From Tubiluchus corallicola (Eukaryota > Priapulida > Priapulimorpha > Priapulimorphida > Tubiluchidae): a stretch of DNA of 64,000 nucleotides. This document shows positions 13,478-25,325 of the stretch, piece by piece (the stretch's first letter is position 1; each line of letters opens with the position of its first letter). Both the position numbers and the translations under genes were made by a program. The notes below the pieces were generated by a model. That model was not told the origin of the DNA and made no database searches. It saw only the letters and a list, made by a program, of their open reading frames with translations. The DNA lies in NCBI GenBank assembly GCA_030141605.1, contig JAQGDQ010000062.1:573001-637000 (forward strand). The letters are read 5' to 3'.

Positions 13478-13547
13478 AGCATGTTGTAGCTCGGGGGGGG
13501 GGAGTAAACCCCTACCGGGCGCATCCCCCGGGTGGCGGATGGGGGAC

Positions 13548-13567
13548 CCCTGGCTCACGAGCCAGGG
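13548..13567 (+). other. GC-rich hairpin at LINE 5' end
   Basis: CCCTGGCTC and GAGCCAGGG pair perfectly (9 bp) across AC. Upstream, TCCCCC (13524-13529) can pair with GGGGGA (13541-13546), and GGAGTA (13501-13506) with TGCTCC (13568-13573). Structured, possibly ribozyme-like; fold not proven. Confidence 0.45.
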
Positions 13568-13656
13568 TGCTCCGAATATTCAAATAAGGAGCTGTGGACC
13601 AAATCCTTCAGGATAGACCTAGCAAGTCACTGAAGTACTTTTTGCTCAAGTAACTC

Positions 13657-14775
13657 ATGGCGAACACAACTGAAACAACGGCCCCCAGTCCCCGGCAGCC
13701 CTTAAATGGGCAGGGGGTGCTAAGAATCTCCGGTGCCATGAATTCCAGGAGTAGAAAGGCAACTAAATTCAAAATTGCAATAATTAACATTTCGACGATG
13801 AGAGGGAAGGAGGAAGAGGTGGTGGATATAATGAAAGACAGGAATCTTGCAATTGTTGGTCTCAGTGAGACCAGGATGAGGGGTAGTGGAGAAAAGATCC
13901 TGCATGAAAACTACAAACTGATTTACAGCGGACAGGATGATGGGAGGCACGGTGTTGGAGTAGTTCTTTCACCGGATCTGCCTCCCTATGTGGAGAAGGT
14001 TGATAGTGTCTCAGAGAGAATCATTGGTATTTCCATCAAGACAAAGACAGTGGCCTTTTCCTTAATTCAGGTTTATGCCCCGCAAAGTGGAAGACCATCC
14101 CAGGAAAAAGATCAATTTTACCAGGACCTACAAGATGTCACAGATACAGCAAGATTCAAAGAAAAATTAATAGTTTGTGGAGACTTCAACGGACACATTG
14201 GATGTGTGAGAGATCACGTTGAAACAGTGGTGGGAGCGTTTAGTGTTGGCGACAGGAATGAGGAGGGAGGCAGGATAATTGACTATGGTCTGCTAAACGG
14301 GTTGGCTATAATGAATACCTTCTATAAACACCGAGATAGTCATAAATGGACGTACTACGGTTGGAACAGCGAAGCGCAGCAGTACGTCAGCAAGTCGATG
14401 ATAGATCTCTTTTTGACCTCAGACAAGCGAATATTCCAGAATGTGCGTGCTGTGCCATCGCTGTCTATGGACTCCACGCACAGAATGGTGATAGCAACAC
14501 TGACATGGAAAACAGAAAAGCTACCGAAAAAGAAGGGGAAACAGAGATTTAATATAGAAAAATTGAGAGACTCAGAAACTGCCGACACTATGAGAGAAGT
14601 TATAAACAACAAAATAGTGGAAGCTGAAAATAGAGACTGGGAAACATATAAAGAAATCGTTTCATCTGCCGCAGCAGATACATTGGGCTCTAAAAAGTCG
14701 TATCAAGGAAGGAAGAAAACTACACCTTGGTGGACGGAAGCAGTAAAGAGTGCAGTTAAAGAGAAGATGGGATGA
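13657..14775 (+). CDS. LINE endonuclease portion (APE-type), ends at premature TGA
   Basis: 372 codons to an in-frame TGA. Endonuclease motifs are in order: NISTMRGKEEE near the N-terminus, VGLSETRM, LIQVYAPQSGRP, CGDFNGHIG, and MDSTHRMVIATL. This domain nicks target DNA to prime reverse transcription. Proteins like this are often labelled craniofacial development protein 2-like in databases. The SDH-type ending of APE nucleases reads STH here, so the usual aspartate is replaced. The ATG at 13657 is the first in the frame, about 170 bp from the element's 5' end. Confidence 0.82.
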   Translation: MANTTETTAPSPRQPLNGQGVLRISGAMNSRSRKATKFKIAIINISTMRGKEEEVVDIMKDRNLAIVGLSETRMRGSGEKILHENYKLIYSGQDDGRHGVGVVLSPDLPPYVEKVDSVSERIIGISIKTKTVAFSLIQVYAPQSGRPSQEKDQFYQDLQDVTDTARFKEKLIVCGDFNGHIGCVRDHVETVVGAFSVGDRNEEGGRIIDYGLLNGLAIMNTFYKHRDSHKWTYYGWNSEAQQYVSKSMIDLFLTSDKRIFQNVRAVPSLSMDSTHRMVIATLTWKTEKLPKKKGKQRFNIEKLRDSETADTMREVINNKIVEAENRDWETYKEIVSSAAADTLGSKKSYQGRKKTTPWWTEAVKSAVKEKMG

Positions 14776-14787
14776 TTCAGAAAGTGG

Positions 14788-16629
14788 ATGAAGAGAAGAA
14801 GACCCGAAGATAGACGAGAATACGAACTAGCCAGGAATCGAGCTGAAAAAGTAAAGAAAGAAGAAAAGAATAGAGTGTGGGAAAACATCGGAGAGGATTT
14901 GAAGGCTGACCATGCAGGAACAAAGAAATTGCTTTACTCAATGACAAAGAATTACAGAAGTAGTGCTAAAGAACAAACCTACGCAATTAAAGATCAAAAT
15001 GGACAATTGCTTGTGCAACCAGATGACATTGCTAACAGATGGAGAGAATACTTTGATGATTTGCTCAACGTACGAGGAAGTGAAGAATTGGAAGTGGATG
15101 TGGACCTAGAGATCGACCCGAATGAACTCATCGAGGACATCACGGGAGCTGAGATCTCGGGGGCCATAACACGGATGAAGAGAGGTAAAGCAACAGGAGA
15201 TGATGACCTCCCTGTAGAAGTTGTGAAGGAAGCTGGGGAGGAGGCGCAGAAGCTCCTGCTAACCATAATGCAGGACGCATACAGACAAGAAACTATACCA
15301 CCAGAGTGGCAGAGAGGAGTCATTAACCCGATATTTAAAAAGGGAGATAAAGCTCTTTGTGAAAATTTTAGGGGCATTTCCCTATTGTCCCACTGTGGAA
15401 AGCTATACAGTAGTATAATCGAGAGGAGGCTTCGTACACATGTTGAGGCTAGATTGGGAGAATGGCAGTACGGATTTCGACCAGGACGAAGTACATCAGA
15501 TCTTGTGTTTGTGATGAAAATGATAATGGAGAAAAGCTGGGAGTGGGGAAGGGACAAATTTGCTCTCTTCATTGATATGGAGAAAGCTTTTGACCGTGTC
15601 CCAAGAAAGCTGCTTTGGAAGATTATGTCGGAGCCGCCGTATTCTGTTCCCAAAAAGCTGATAAGAGTTATCAAGAGCATCTATAGCAATAGTGTGAGTA
15701 AGGTAAGAAAAGGAGACGTGGAGACTGACTGGTTTAACATCGAAGCAGGTGTAAGACAAGGAGACGGGTTGTCCCCGCTCCTATATATCATATTCATGGA
15801 CAAGTGCATCAGAGATACAAACCCACGACCAAACCAGCAAGTCCTCGCCTATGCGGACGACGCGGCGGTGATGGTGGACACCATACAAGAACTGCAGGGT
15901 GTGGCCAGTTCATGGTTATCAACAATGAATAATAATGGAATGAGCATAAACACGGCAAAGGGAAACACTGAGTTCATGCACATAAGCCGTAGAAGAGAGG
16001 AATTTGATGTGTATATGGAAGACAGGAAGCTGCACCAGGCAAATTCCTATAAATACCTTGGGGTGGTTGTGGATGAAGGAAATATTCAGGAAACGGAGTT
16101 GAGTGCGAGGATTGAGAAATATACAAGAAATTTTATGATGATGTATCCCCTATTGAAAGAGAAGTGCATACCCAAGCAAGTCAAGACAACTATATATAAC
16201 ACAATTTTGAAACCAATACTAACATATGGAGCTGAATGTTGGTCACTTACAACGAAGACATCCTCAAGACTACAGGCAGCGGAAATGAAAGTTCTTCGGA
16301 CTATAAGGGGTGTAACAAGGATAGACAGACTCAGAAGTGAACAGATAAGGTCAGACCTCTCAGTGAAACCACTCTTGAGAGAGATTGAGGAGAGCAAGTT
16401 GAGGTGGTATGGGCATATTAAGCGGATGGACGACACGAGATTGGCAAAGAAATATCTTGAATGGAAGCCGCAAGGCAAAAGACCAGTGGGAAGGCCCCGG
16501 AAGAGATGGCTTGATGGAGAGGCGCTTGCGAGGAGAGGAATCCGACTGGTGGATGTGGAGGAGGAGAAGACGTATGAAGACAGAGACACCTGGAGAGACG
16601 TTATCAAGTGTTCGCCGGCTGACAGATGA
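14788..16629 (+). CDS. LINE reverse transcriptase portion
   Basis: 613 codons in the same frame as the endonuclease, separated only by the TGA at 14773-14775. RT motifs: NPIFKKGDK, NFRGISLLSHCGKLYSSIIE, WQYGFRPGRSTSDLVF, FIDMEKAFDRVPRK (first catalytic Asp, about residue 264), GVRQGDGLSPLLYIIFMDKC and AYADDAAVM (YADD at about 355-358). The thumb/C-terminal part has LKPILTYGAECWSL, LRWYGHIKRMD, and GRPRKRWLDG. The RT appears intact. With the stop reverted it would be one polyprotein of about 990 residues. Confidence 0.88.
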   Translation: MKRRRPEDRREYELARNRAEKVKKEEKNRVWENIGEDLKADHAGTKKLLYSMTKNYRSSAKEQTYAIKDQNGQLLVQPDDIANRWREYFDDLLNVRGSEELEVDVDLEIDPNELIEDITGAEISGAITRMKRGKATGDDDLPVEVVKEAGEEAQKLLLTIMQDAYRQETIPPEWQRGVINPIFKKGDKALCENFRGISLLSHCGKLYSSIIERRLRTHVEARLGEWQYGFRPGRSTSDLVFVMKMIMEKSWEWGRDKFALFIDMEKAFDRVPRKLLWKIMSEPPYSVPKKLIRVIKSIYSNSVSKVRKGDVETDWFNIEAGVRQGDGLSPLLYIIFMDKCIRDTNPRPNQQVLAYADDAAVMVDTIQELQGVASSWLSTMNNNGMSINTAKGNTEFMHISRRREEFDVYMEDRKLHQANSYKYLGVVVDEGNIQETELSARIEKYTRNFMMMYPLLKEKCIPKQVKTTIYNTILKPILTYGAECWSLTTKTSSRLQAAEMKVLRTIRGVTRIDRLRSEQIRSDLSVKPLLREIEESKLRWYGHIKRMDDTRLAKKYLEWKPQGKRPVGRPRKRWLDGEALARRGIRLVDVEEEKTYEDRDTWRDVIKCSPADR

Positions 16630-18980
16630 AAATCTACCAGGAGGATGGTGAGAAGGTGAGAAGGTGAGAAGCATGTTGTAAGAAGGTAATTAATAGAAGC
16701 CAGTTTTTAGTCAAGCAGACAATGCAACGTATGAATGAGATTAATTTGATAAAGTTGCCAGTAGATGGCACTAAGTTACATTGCCATGACATCAAGACTG
16801 TTGAGATTCGCATTAACAAACATAGACAAACAAACAGTGAATTTCCTGCAGTCACCTCATTACAATACAAATTTTTAAAATCATTGACACAGCTCAGAGA
16901 ACATATGGCCTTATAATTAAAGAAGCCTATTATATAAGCAAGTTCCAACCGTAATTTAATTCTTACACAGAAGGGTTCGCCTATAAATAACCTGACTTAA
17001 TTTTTAGTTCATATCATCTCTCTTTCTCTTTAATCCCATCTAGTGACAACTATTCCAATTTATTTTCATTCATACATTGACTAGAGGCACTAATCGTACT
17101 TGTTCCTCTAAATGATTGACTAAAAACAGGCTTCTACGCCTGTTCACTAAAAATTTCCTTTTTGCAGCATGATGTCAAAGTGTTTGAATTCTTGCGGGGT
17201 ATATAAGTTCCCATTTACATGGTTTTACATTTAAATCTTTAGTTATTTACTTATTTATTTGTTTGTTTACATAGACCTAGTTGTTTTCATGGTCAAAGTT
17301 GCACGATGATGACACGGTTTTTGTAAAGGTAGAACAAATTTCAATGAATATAACATTCCCTGCTAGAATACTATATTATAATATTAAACATGAACATCGA
17401 AATGTCTTCAAGGTGACCTATAACAGGGTGATCAAACACGGATAAAGCAAAATAAAATCCACAGTTAAGTACATTCTAATTGTTGTGCCAAGTAAATAGA
17501 GAAGCAACAATGCATAATAGAAGTTCACACAACTATTTTCTATGATAAGTACAGGTTCGCACTTGAACTTAACGTTTTGTGATATAACTTCCTTCTACTG
17601 GATTAATTAAATGTTTGTGTAAAATCTCTTAACACCTAATGCGGCAATTACATACTGCTCTTCAGAAATTTTGTATAAATAGTTCACGTCAGTAGGTTAC
17701 ACTGATTAAGATTTTAAAATGTCCGTGCTTTTAAATCAACGTGTCTATGGAATATTTCACATCCAGCTTAAACGCTATGTGCTGACAATGGGCGTATAGA
17801 GTAACTAAACGAAGTATATTGGTTAACATAAAAAATATTTAAACCAACAAAAACAGTAAACAAATCTTTTGTGGCCAACATATAAACAATCAATAAACAA
17901 CCCATTTGTGCACAAAGAAGAGAGTCTTAAGTTAGCATGTAGATAAACCATCTTTTCTTAAACAGAACCGTAAACGCTTTTCGCAAACAATGATTTTGAC
18001 TTTGAAGTTTCTTCTTCGCAATCACTGCCAAGGGGGATTAACGAATCGACGTTGTAAAGGCAAAAAGAGAGTAAATTTTTAGCCATCTAAACAGTGCAAA
18101 CTGAAAAAAGTTTATATCTTGACAAGCGACTCGACGTGATATACGTCACAAAAACAGAAACGCCTGTCACGTTATGTCCATATCAAGTAAATTCCGTCAC
18201 ATCATGTCATAATATTGCATGCTTCATGAAACTCTACAGGGTGAATAGGGCTGTACAAGGCCTGATTATGACCTTTTTCGGCCCCTACGCTAATGAAATT
18301 ATGGCCCCCTCTCAGATGGAGCCACCATCTAACCGTCTTGAACAATTTTACTCGTGTATTTTAGCGACATTACGTATCCTGAAGTAAACTTATGGCAAAT
18401 TGTTTAAATAAAACTAGAATAGCTCTCTTTTTTGTCAATAAAATAATTTTTTAAGAAATGCCACTATTTTACTGTTTATTGCAAAAAATTAGCACATATT
18501 GCAACACATCCGTAGTGAAAAAACAGATTTCTCATAAATGTTACCAAAGCTTGAGGCCCTACCAGCTTGAGAGCTCTAGACTGCAAGCCTATACTAGCCT
18601 ACAGGATAATCAGGCACTGGGATGTCCCTCGCTATCCAAAGAAAGATATAATTGCAGAAGGATTCAGCTCCAATAGCTATGTGGACTTTAAGTCATTTGG
18701 AAAAATCGGTACAATAAGCTGCATATTTTTGCTTGTAGTTTCCTTGTAATTTGAATTCCAGTTTTAACCAAGTTATTAAGGTGGGGTCGTTTGTAGCCAC
18801 AATCAGCTTTAACTTTTTATACAAAAACACTTCAACAACAGCACCATATTTTAAAAGGTTTAACGTGTGGTGTCATTTGTTTTGCAACTTTTATTTTTAT
18901 CAATTATTATTACTAAATACTAAAACTAAAAACTTTTTACATGCTGCCCTGACGGTCTTATTCTATAACTGATCTACTTT

Positions 18981-19006
18981 GATATATATATATATATATA
19001 TATATA
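18981..19006. repeat. (TA)n microsatellite
   Basis: Twelve to thirteen TA units between two copies of TTGATCTACT-like sequence. Confidence 0.9.
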
Positions 19007-20855
19007 ATTGATCTACTATGTTTATATAACAATTTGATTTTTATCGACTGCCAGTGGTTGGGCTATTAGGAGAGTATTTTTTTTTTATTTTTAGTAGCCA
19101 TAAGCTCATTGCGTTAGATCATTAGGCTATAATAACTCAGTAATATTGGTCAAGTGTGCGTTGGATTTAATAGTTAAACTTAGGCTGAAGCAAAGGGAAA
19201 AATGATTGGGTTTACAAAAAAAACGCATATTTTAAGTATTGCTCTGCACTCCTGTTATGTAATGTGATTTTAAAGTTTCTTAAAAACAGTAAAAGTTTTG
19301 TACGCGATTACTCGTCCTTAGAGAAACTATGCAGCCGTACGGTTCGACGCATCTATTGACACGCTCAGTTATCGTTTTCTTCATTGTTCCTATAATAAGG
19401 TAAATTTAACAGAAGTAATCTACTAACATACTGATCTCATCTATCTCATCTTGTTTTTCAATGCCAACGACCTATTGAGAACAAAAAGGTCACGGCGAGC
19501 TTACTCGGGTTTCGCCAGTGATTTCATGGCAAAAAACTGGCATAGCAAACCATTATTATAATCTACGAGTTCTCAAAATCAAATGCCTAATAATTCTCAA
19601 TAAAATCAAATCACTATCTCTGTTAATTTGTTATACAAAACTTCAAACGATTATGATCATTTATATCGTCGTTTTGCTGTTGCCGCCGCTGCTGTTACTG
19701 TTACTGTCATGTTGCCTATAATAATTTTTTCAGGATTCAAGACGTCTCATGTATCCAAATACATATAATATCCAAGCACAACGACGCATTCACACAAAAA
19801 ACACTACGGTTCCGCAACTTATTGCCCGCTGGTTCGATACTTGTAGCCTCGATGGCTCGGTAACTGGTCCCTCAGTGCCCTCAGCTTCGGTATCTAAAAT
19901 TTTGGCACCCGGAGCCACCGTCTAACTGAAAGATTTATTTCTACTTCGGCCTATAATAATGAACCATAGATAAGCTCATTATAGTGGACAATTACAGAAT
20001 TAGTGTGGTTCGATCTGCGTATGGGTATGTCATAAGCCTATCTGCGTGCTCTATAGGTAATATGGAAAGCTGATATTTGGCGCACCATTATTCCACCAGG
20101 GATGGGGTCGGAGCCTATTGGTGTGTGGGTCAAATCAGGTGCAGACTTTACTTACTTTTACATTTTTAAAGAGCTATAATAGATATAGGCTAACGGTCAC
20201 ATTGCTTAGACTACAATAAAAATCTATTAATCCTACTGCTTGGCTTAGCTGGCTACGTATCCCCATTCCGTTTTGAGCGCCCAAAGTGTGCCGAGTAATG
20301 CCAACTGTGCCCATATTACATTCACGAGAATGTTTTTTATCTGTCTCTGTTTAATCCCAAGCTTTTCTCATCAACAGCGGCAACTATTCCCACTACTGAG
20401 CATCCTCTCCAATGACACCATTTTTATTTAACAAAAAATATTCAGTTATTTAAGAAATGGCGTACAAACTTTACATAAATTACCAAATAATAAACCATCC
20501 TTTCGTTAATTTTTTGGAGATTTTGTAATAGATTTAAGTAAAACGAATTTGTTTGAAATCAGGAGGCTTATTTTAGTTTTTTTTCAGTTTTTTATACACT
20601 TTTATTAATTTTGAAGTCAACCGTAACAATGGTATCTCATTGTAATTCAGTAATATTGGTTTTAATATGCTTGTTAAACAACTTCACTCCAGCACTACCT
20701 TGACGCATTTTAAAAAAAATGTATTTGACACGATATCACATTACATGTAAGTTCCAATTTCAAAATTCAAACTGTTGTGGTTTAATGCTAGGGTGAGTTA
20801 AAGCACCAACACCGTTTAAACGAGTAGTCTTCTTACTGTAGCATCAAACTTAAAT

Positions 20856-21116
20856 CTATACATTAAAACGTCTCAGTTCCTTTCTCACCTGACGACAGTA
20901 ACTGCTAATGACAAGAGCCAAAAGAATCAATAAAAGAGTAAATAACATAAAAAGACGCGACGTTTCAACACGCCATTGCGGTACTACTTTTAAGTGAAGG
21001 GAACAAAGAAAGCACGTAAAAAGAGAAGACGCACAAATATCATTTATAAAATTATAACTAACGTAAAGCGTGCAACAGATAAGCACAATATCTACTAAAT
21101 AGATCGCTGAATTCAT
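20856..21116 (-). CDS. Hypothetical small two-helix membrane ORF
   Basis: 86 codons from an ATG in GGCCATGAA context. Two hydrophobic stretches (about residues 5-25 and 58-78) are followed by a basic tail CRQVRKELRRF. No family is recognised and no neighbour supports it. It may be chance, since AT-rich antisense often gives hydrophobic frames. Confidence 0.2.
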   Translation of the reverse strand: MNSAIYLVDIVLICCTLYVSYNFINDICASSLFTCFLCSLHLKVVPQWRVETSRLFMLFTLLLILLALVISSYCRQVRKELRRFNV

Positions 21117-24100
21117 GGCCCCTTGACTCAGAAAAAAAGTAGTCCACTAGTAAATTTTGTCTAATTGGTGATTTTTTGTATACAAAACCCAGGCACAATT
21201 CTTGGTTAATTTCTATGAATTTTCTTGAATGGCCAAAACTTGCATTTGAATAGCCTGTTGGACCAGACTTAGTTTTCTGTTCAATGAATAAGAAGCTAAT
21301 TTTGTACTTACAAGCTCAATTTCCTAATTTGTGTTCCGGGACGTCTATTGAAGTGCACCTTGCGACGGCTGAAAGAAAACAAACAAAAAGTCAAAACTTG
21401 GGATGCACATTTTCAACATTTATGAACTCTTAGTAAATCTGATTAACGTCTGTTGCAGATGGCGCTCTCGAAAATGCGGCGAATGAGTTTATAAAATTTT
21501 CACCTGCAGACATTGATCAGAACAATGTTTTGCTGCTTTAGCGTAGCGAAAACCAGTTATGGTGCAAGAAAATAACCTAGGTTTGTCTGTCGAATCAATT
21601 CCGTTAGTCTCATTTAGGCCTAAAAGTGATTTATTTAAAAATGTGTAATAGTAATTCTGTACGGCCGTTTAGTGATAACACAAAAAAGTATTAAAGACAT
21701 TCTCCAAATAATTCCGATAATCTTTTTTTAATATGGATATAAACAAAACGTTGTTTTGTTCTGTGAATAAACTACTAATTAGACCATAATTCGAATGATA
21801 GTAATTTGAGACTTTTATAGTTTTGGCAATTGTTCATTTTGCGAAGTAGTATATGTTTAATTCTGACTTTTCTTTCGAATTTGTAAGATGTCCATTGAGT
21901 GTTTGTGATGTCTTACGTGTGTCTTATGACTACTTTTAATTGGTTGAAGCGTCACACGGTGCCAACTTAAGCAAACAATCTTTTACAGAGAAGGTATGAA
22001 ACTAATATGACGTAGCAGACGTAACATGAATAGCTAGGCCTCTACTTGTGTTTCACACGGTATCACACCCTCAGAAGGTCACAACGTCCAGTCGGACCGA
22101 ACGGTAACGATTTTAACTCTTTGTCTTTGAGTTCGTGAACAGCCAAATTCGTATTTCCCACATAATCTACGTTATGTAGCTTCAGCTTACAACACTAATA
22201 GCCATAATTATTTTTAATTAGCCTCACAGCTTCCTATTTGTTATTCGAGATTTCGCAACTTTAGAGTTAAACAGGTTCCTTCTTCATCATGTTACATCTT
22301 CAGCAGCCTCCATTTGTCTATGTTGTTATAAGCTCGCATTACGATAATGCCACTCAGCTTCCAACCGGGTTTGAGCTGCTCGTTGTGTATAGTTAATCTA
22401 CCTGCTAGAAAAGGGTGGTTCAAATCTCTACAGTGAAGGTTTAGAAAATCGAAGTTTCCAACTTTAAAAAGCATAATGAGGTGATGTCTGTCATACATTT
22501 AGCTCATCTGTACTGAATAATTGCAAATAATTATCTCTTCCATAACAAGCTATACATGATTTCTTACAAGATACTTACTTCTAGTTCAAACGACCAACTT
22601 GTGTGTCATCACAGAACTGACGCGTAAAGTCAGTGAGAATTACACTTATTTTTTTCACATTTCCTTCATCACTCTACAGTGAGCTGTTATAGTTATGTAG
22701 AATTAGCGTTTTAGCTGTGAGGTTCTATTTCTTGTTCTCTGTAATTTGTTTACTGAACGTCGACATAATGCTTTTGAAGATCTCCTCTTAGGCAAATACA
22801 TTCAAAACTGCATAAGGTGAAAATCAGTAGGGTGTGCGTATACGCTGAAGTGCTTTGAATAAGCGCAATTAGAACTTCTTGACACAATTTCTAGCCCTGC
22901 CAGCCGCGTGATCTTGAAAAAAAAACTAATCGTTTTGCTCTTGACGAGTCCGTTACCGCTGTTTGCTCTTGCTCATGTTTAAAAACTCCTATTTAATCTG
23001 TATACGTTTAAGATAAATGGTATATTGTTTTCTACAGCCTACAGTAAGACCGTGCTCAAGAAGTTTATAGAAAATACAGAGATTTTTATCTCGACTTCTC
23101 TTTATTAACGGCAAAGCAAAGTTTTTAAATGTGCGCCTGCTACAGAAATATATGGCACTTGAAAAATTACGTATAATTAACGAATAGCGAAGTGATACTA
23201 TGTCTAACACAATTATTAAGGCTAATAATGAATATGGATGCTTTACTGGCGTACTTGCTTAAAAAAAACTATCCATCTTCATAGTTGCAGTAGTGGTGTA
23301 CCTCTCTGTAGGAGCACATGGGAACGGCGTTTGCTTGTTTTGGAGGAGGAACTGCGTTATTTCACTATATAGTCAACCAAATTTTATAAATAATGAAAAT
23401 AATTCTTTTCATTCATTATTTATGTTTGTTACGTGTAAAATATGGTGTTTAAAGCTCTAATGATGTTTATAAGAAAACAAACAAAAGCTCAGCAAGTTTT
23501 TATGTAGCTACGCGTTATATCTCACTTTTTTATAATGTTGAGATTTCGAGAAATTTTTAAGTTATTTGTTTCTGGCTGAAATTGAAGAGAGTGAGCTTAC
23601 GAGAGAGAAATTTAGTCTGATTTGATTGACTGACATGTAGCCAACACATGTATAATGATGTTATTTCGCCGTATTTAGCGTAAAATAAACTTAAAGGACA
23701 TCACTTATTAACCTGTTTGTTATTAAATCAACAGCTCATTTTTGTAGTTTAAGCTGCAAGAAATGCTAATCGCATTATGTATTAGGAGCAAATCAAAAAT
23801 ACAAAACGGACCTACCTTCTAAATCTGAAATATTTATTGCAACTGGCCAGTATGAACAGAATGGGAAAAGGAGTTAGTGCAAGACAGTTTATTTTACTTA
23901 CTACACAATTGTAATTACATACCTCACTATTCTGCAAAGACAGAAATACGAAAACATTTTAATACTGGCATGAATACTGAAAAACTGGTGTGGTATTGCT
24001 TACCTAAGCGCTAATTAAGCGATCTGATGGTAGACTGTCCGAAGCTTTTTTTATTTTCACCGACTAAATTTCTCAAACCTGTGCGTTACACGGCCGGTTG

Positions 24101-24355
24101 CTTTCCGTTTATTCATCACAATAAGGTCTCATGAAAAGACGAGCACACAACTAACTGACGTCGTTATATTGCATTTTTTGTTTGGTAAATTTTTAGAGCA
24201 TACCTTGGCACGTGACTTGCGCATCAACTGGCGAATGGTAGAAATTGGAAATTGCGCTAAAAGGCTGCGCAGTTCCTCAACATCATGCGTATGCTGCATG
24301 CGAGCATTGATTCTATATTCACATTAATTTTTATTTTACGAAATACGAGCAAATT

Positions 24356-24492
24356 TAATAGACATTATTTTTAGCTCTTTGTTTCACCCCATTAACTGTT
24401 CTGTTAAGGAAGTAAATTTAAATAACATTATTTTTAGCAATTCGTTTCACCCCAGTAACTGTTCTGTTAAGGAAATGAATTTAAATAAATGT
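24356..24492. repeat. ~65-bp direct duplication
   Basis: Two adjacent copies share CATTATTTTTAGC, TTTCACCCC, and TAACTGTTCTGTTAAGGAA with few differences. Confidence 0.8.
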
Positions 24493-24744
24493 TTTTAATT
24501 TTTCTGATTCATTCAAGTTTCATTGTGTTTCCTCTCTTAAACAAAACTTATTTCATGTAACTCATCCTTTTGCACCCGAAATATAAGAGAGTATATTTAA
24601 CCACAAGATCATGAGGAGCTCATTGCAATGTACACCTAACCAGCAAAGGTGTATCCATCAATAAGGAAATAGTCCTGACGACACAGTTTCCCTTGCAACC
24701 ACCGTATATGTTGTTAGCCAACCTTAACGTTACCTAACTTCGAA

Positions 24745-25325
24745 AGGAAACGATTTTTCCATATCCTATCCCATTTTGAAATACGGTAAAAACTGTGCAT
24801 TTTAACGCCTATAGTAATGCCAAACTATTTCTCATTTTTAAATAATATGGTTAACATATTTAATAATAGGTTAACATAACATAGCAGGTTAACTTAACAT
24901 AGCAAGACCATCTAGTGATGACATCACACTGAGCATAATTTTGTAACAAAACAAACATTCCATGAGGATATAGTAGTGCTACTGTACAACATTCCGTGTG
25001 AGCAAAACTCGGCAAATTTTATTTTTAAAAATCTAAATTTCAAGTTTACTGCTGTGCTCACGCATGAGCTCTCGAACATGTGCGCTACATCACGATTGAA
25101 TAGCATCTGAACTGAGGGTGCAGCGCCTCTTTTTTGTGCAACGCCTTTCCGAGATGCAGGCGCTAGTGCCCGTCTAACTAGCGAATGCGAAATGCATGTA
25201 ACAACGAAGAAGTAACCGCGCCAACGCGAAATTACGTGTCTGCCGTAATACTTCTTTGACTAAAAAACAATTTGTTGCTTGTCAATATTTTGTAGGTTAG
25301 ATTGCATAGCTAAGTTTAAGACTGC
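24745..25325. repeat. Dispersed homologous block, copy upstream of gene A
   Basis: Diverged but collinear with 50165-50765 in the same orientation. Shared landmarks: GATGACATCAC, GTGCTACTGTA, CACGCATGAGCT, CATCTGAACTGAG, TTTTTTGTGCAA, GAAATGCATGTA and CAATATTTTG. No coding frame is kept. It may be flank carried along when genes A and B duplicated, or an old repeat. Confidence 0.6.

Larger units (their letters stand above)
13489..16669 (+). mobile_element. Full-length RTE-like non-LTR retrotransposon
   Basis: About 3.2 kb flanked by an 11-bp target duplication AGCATGTTGTA (13478-13488 and 16670-16680). The 5' end is GC-rich and hairpin-prone (13492-13567). One long frame encodes an APE-type endonuclease followed by reverse transcriptase. 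The 3' end has three GTGAGAAG-type short repeats rather than poly(A), as in RTE-group elements. It lies in the 5' flank of gene A. Perfect duplications and a nearly intact frame suggest a young insertion. RTE placement is from layout and motif style; a phylogeny of the RT would confirm it. Confidence 0.88.
16681..24355. other. Intergenic, no gene recognised
   Basis: 7.7 kb of AT-rich sequence. Short GC-richer patches at 18235-18335 and 19840-19925 share GGAGCCACC(A/G)TCTAAC and may be transposon crumbs. One weak ORF (20856-21116) is listed separately. Confidence 0.5.

Noticed and set aside
15000-16674. Several minus-strand ORFs of 90-230 codons
   Set aside because: Antisense shadows of the LINE reverse transcriptase.
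12306-17104. 16-bp identity GACTAGAGGCACTAAT at two sites
   Set aside because: About the match length expected once by chance in a window this size, and flanks do not match.
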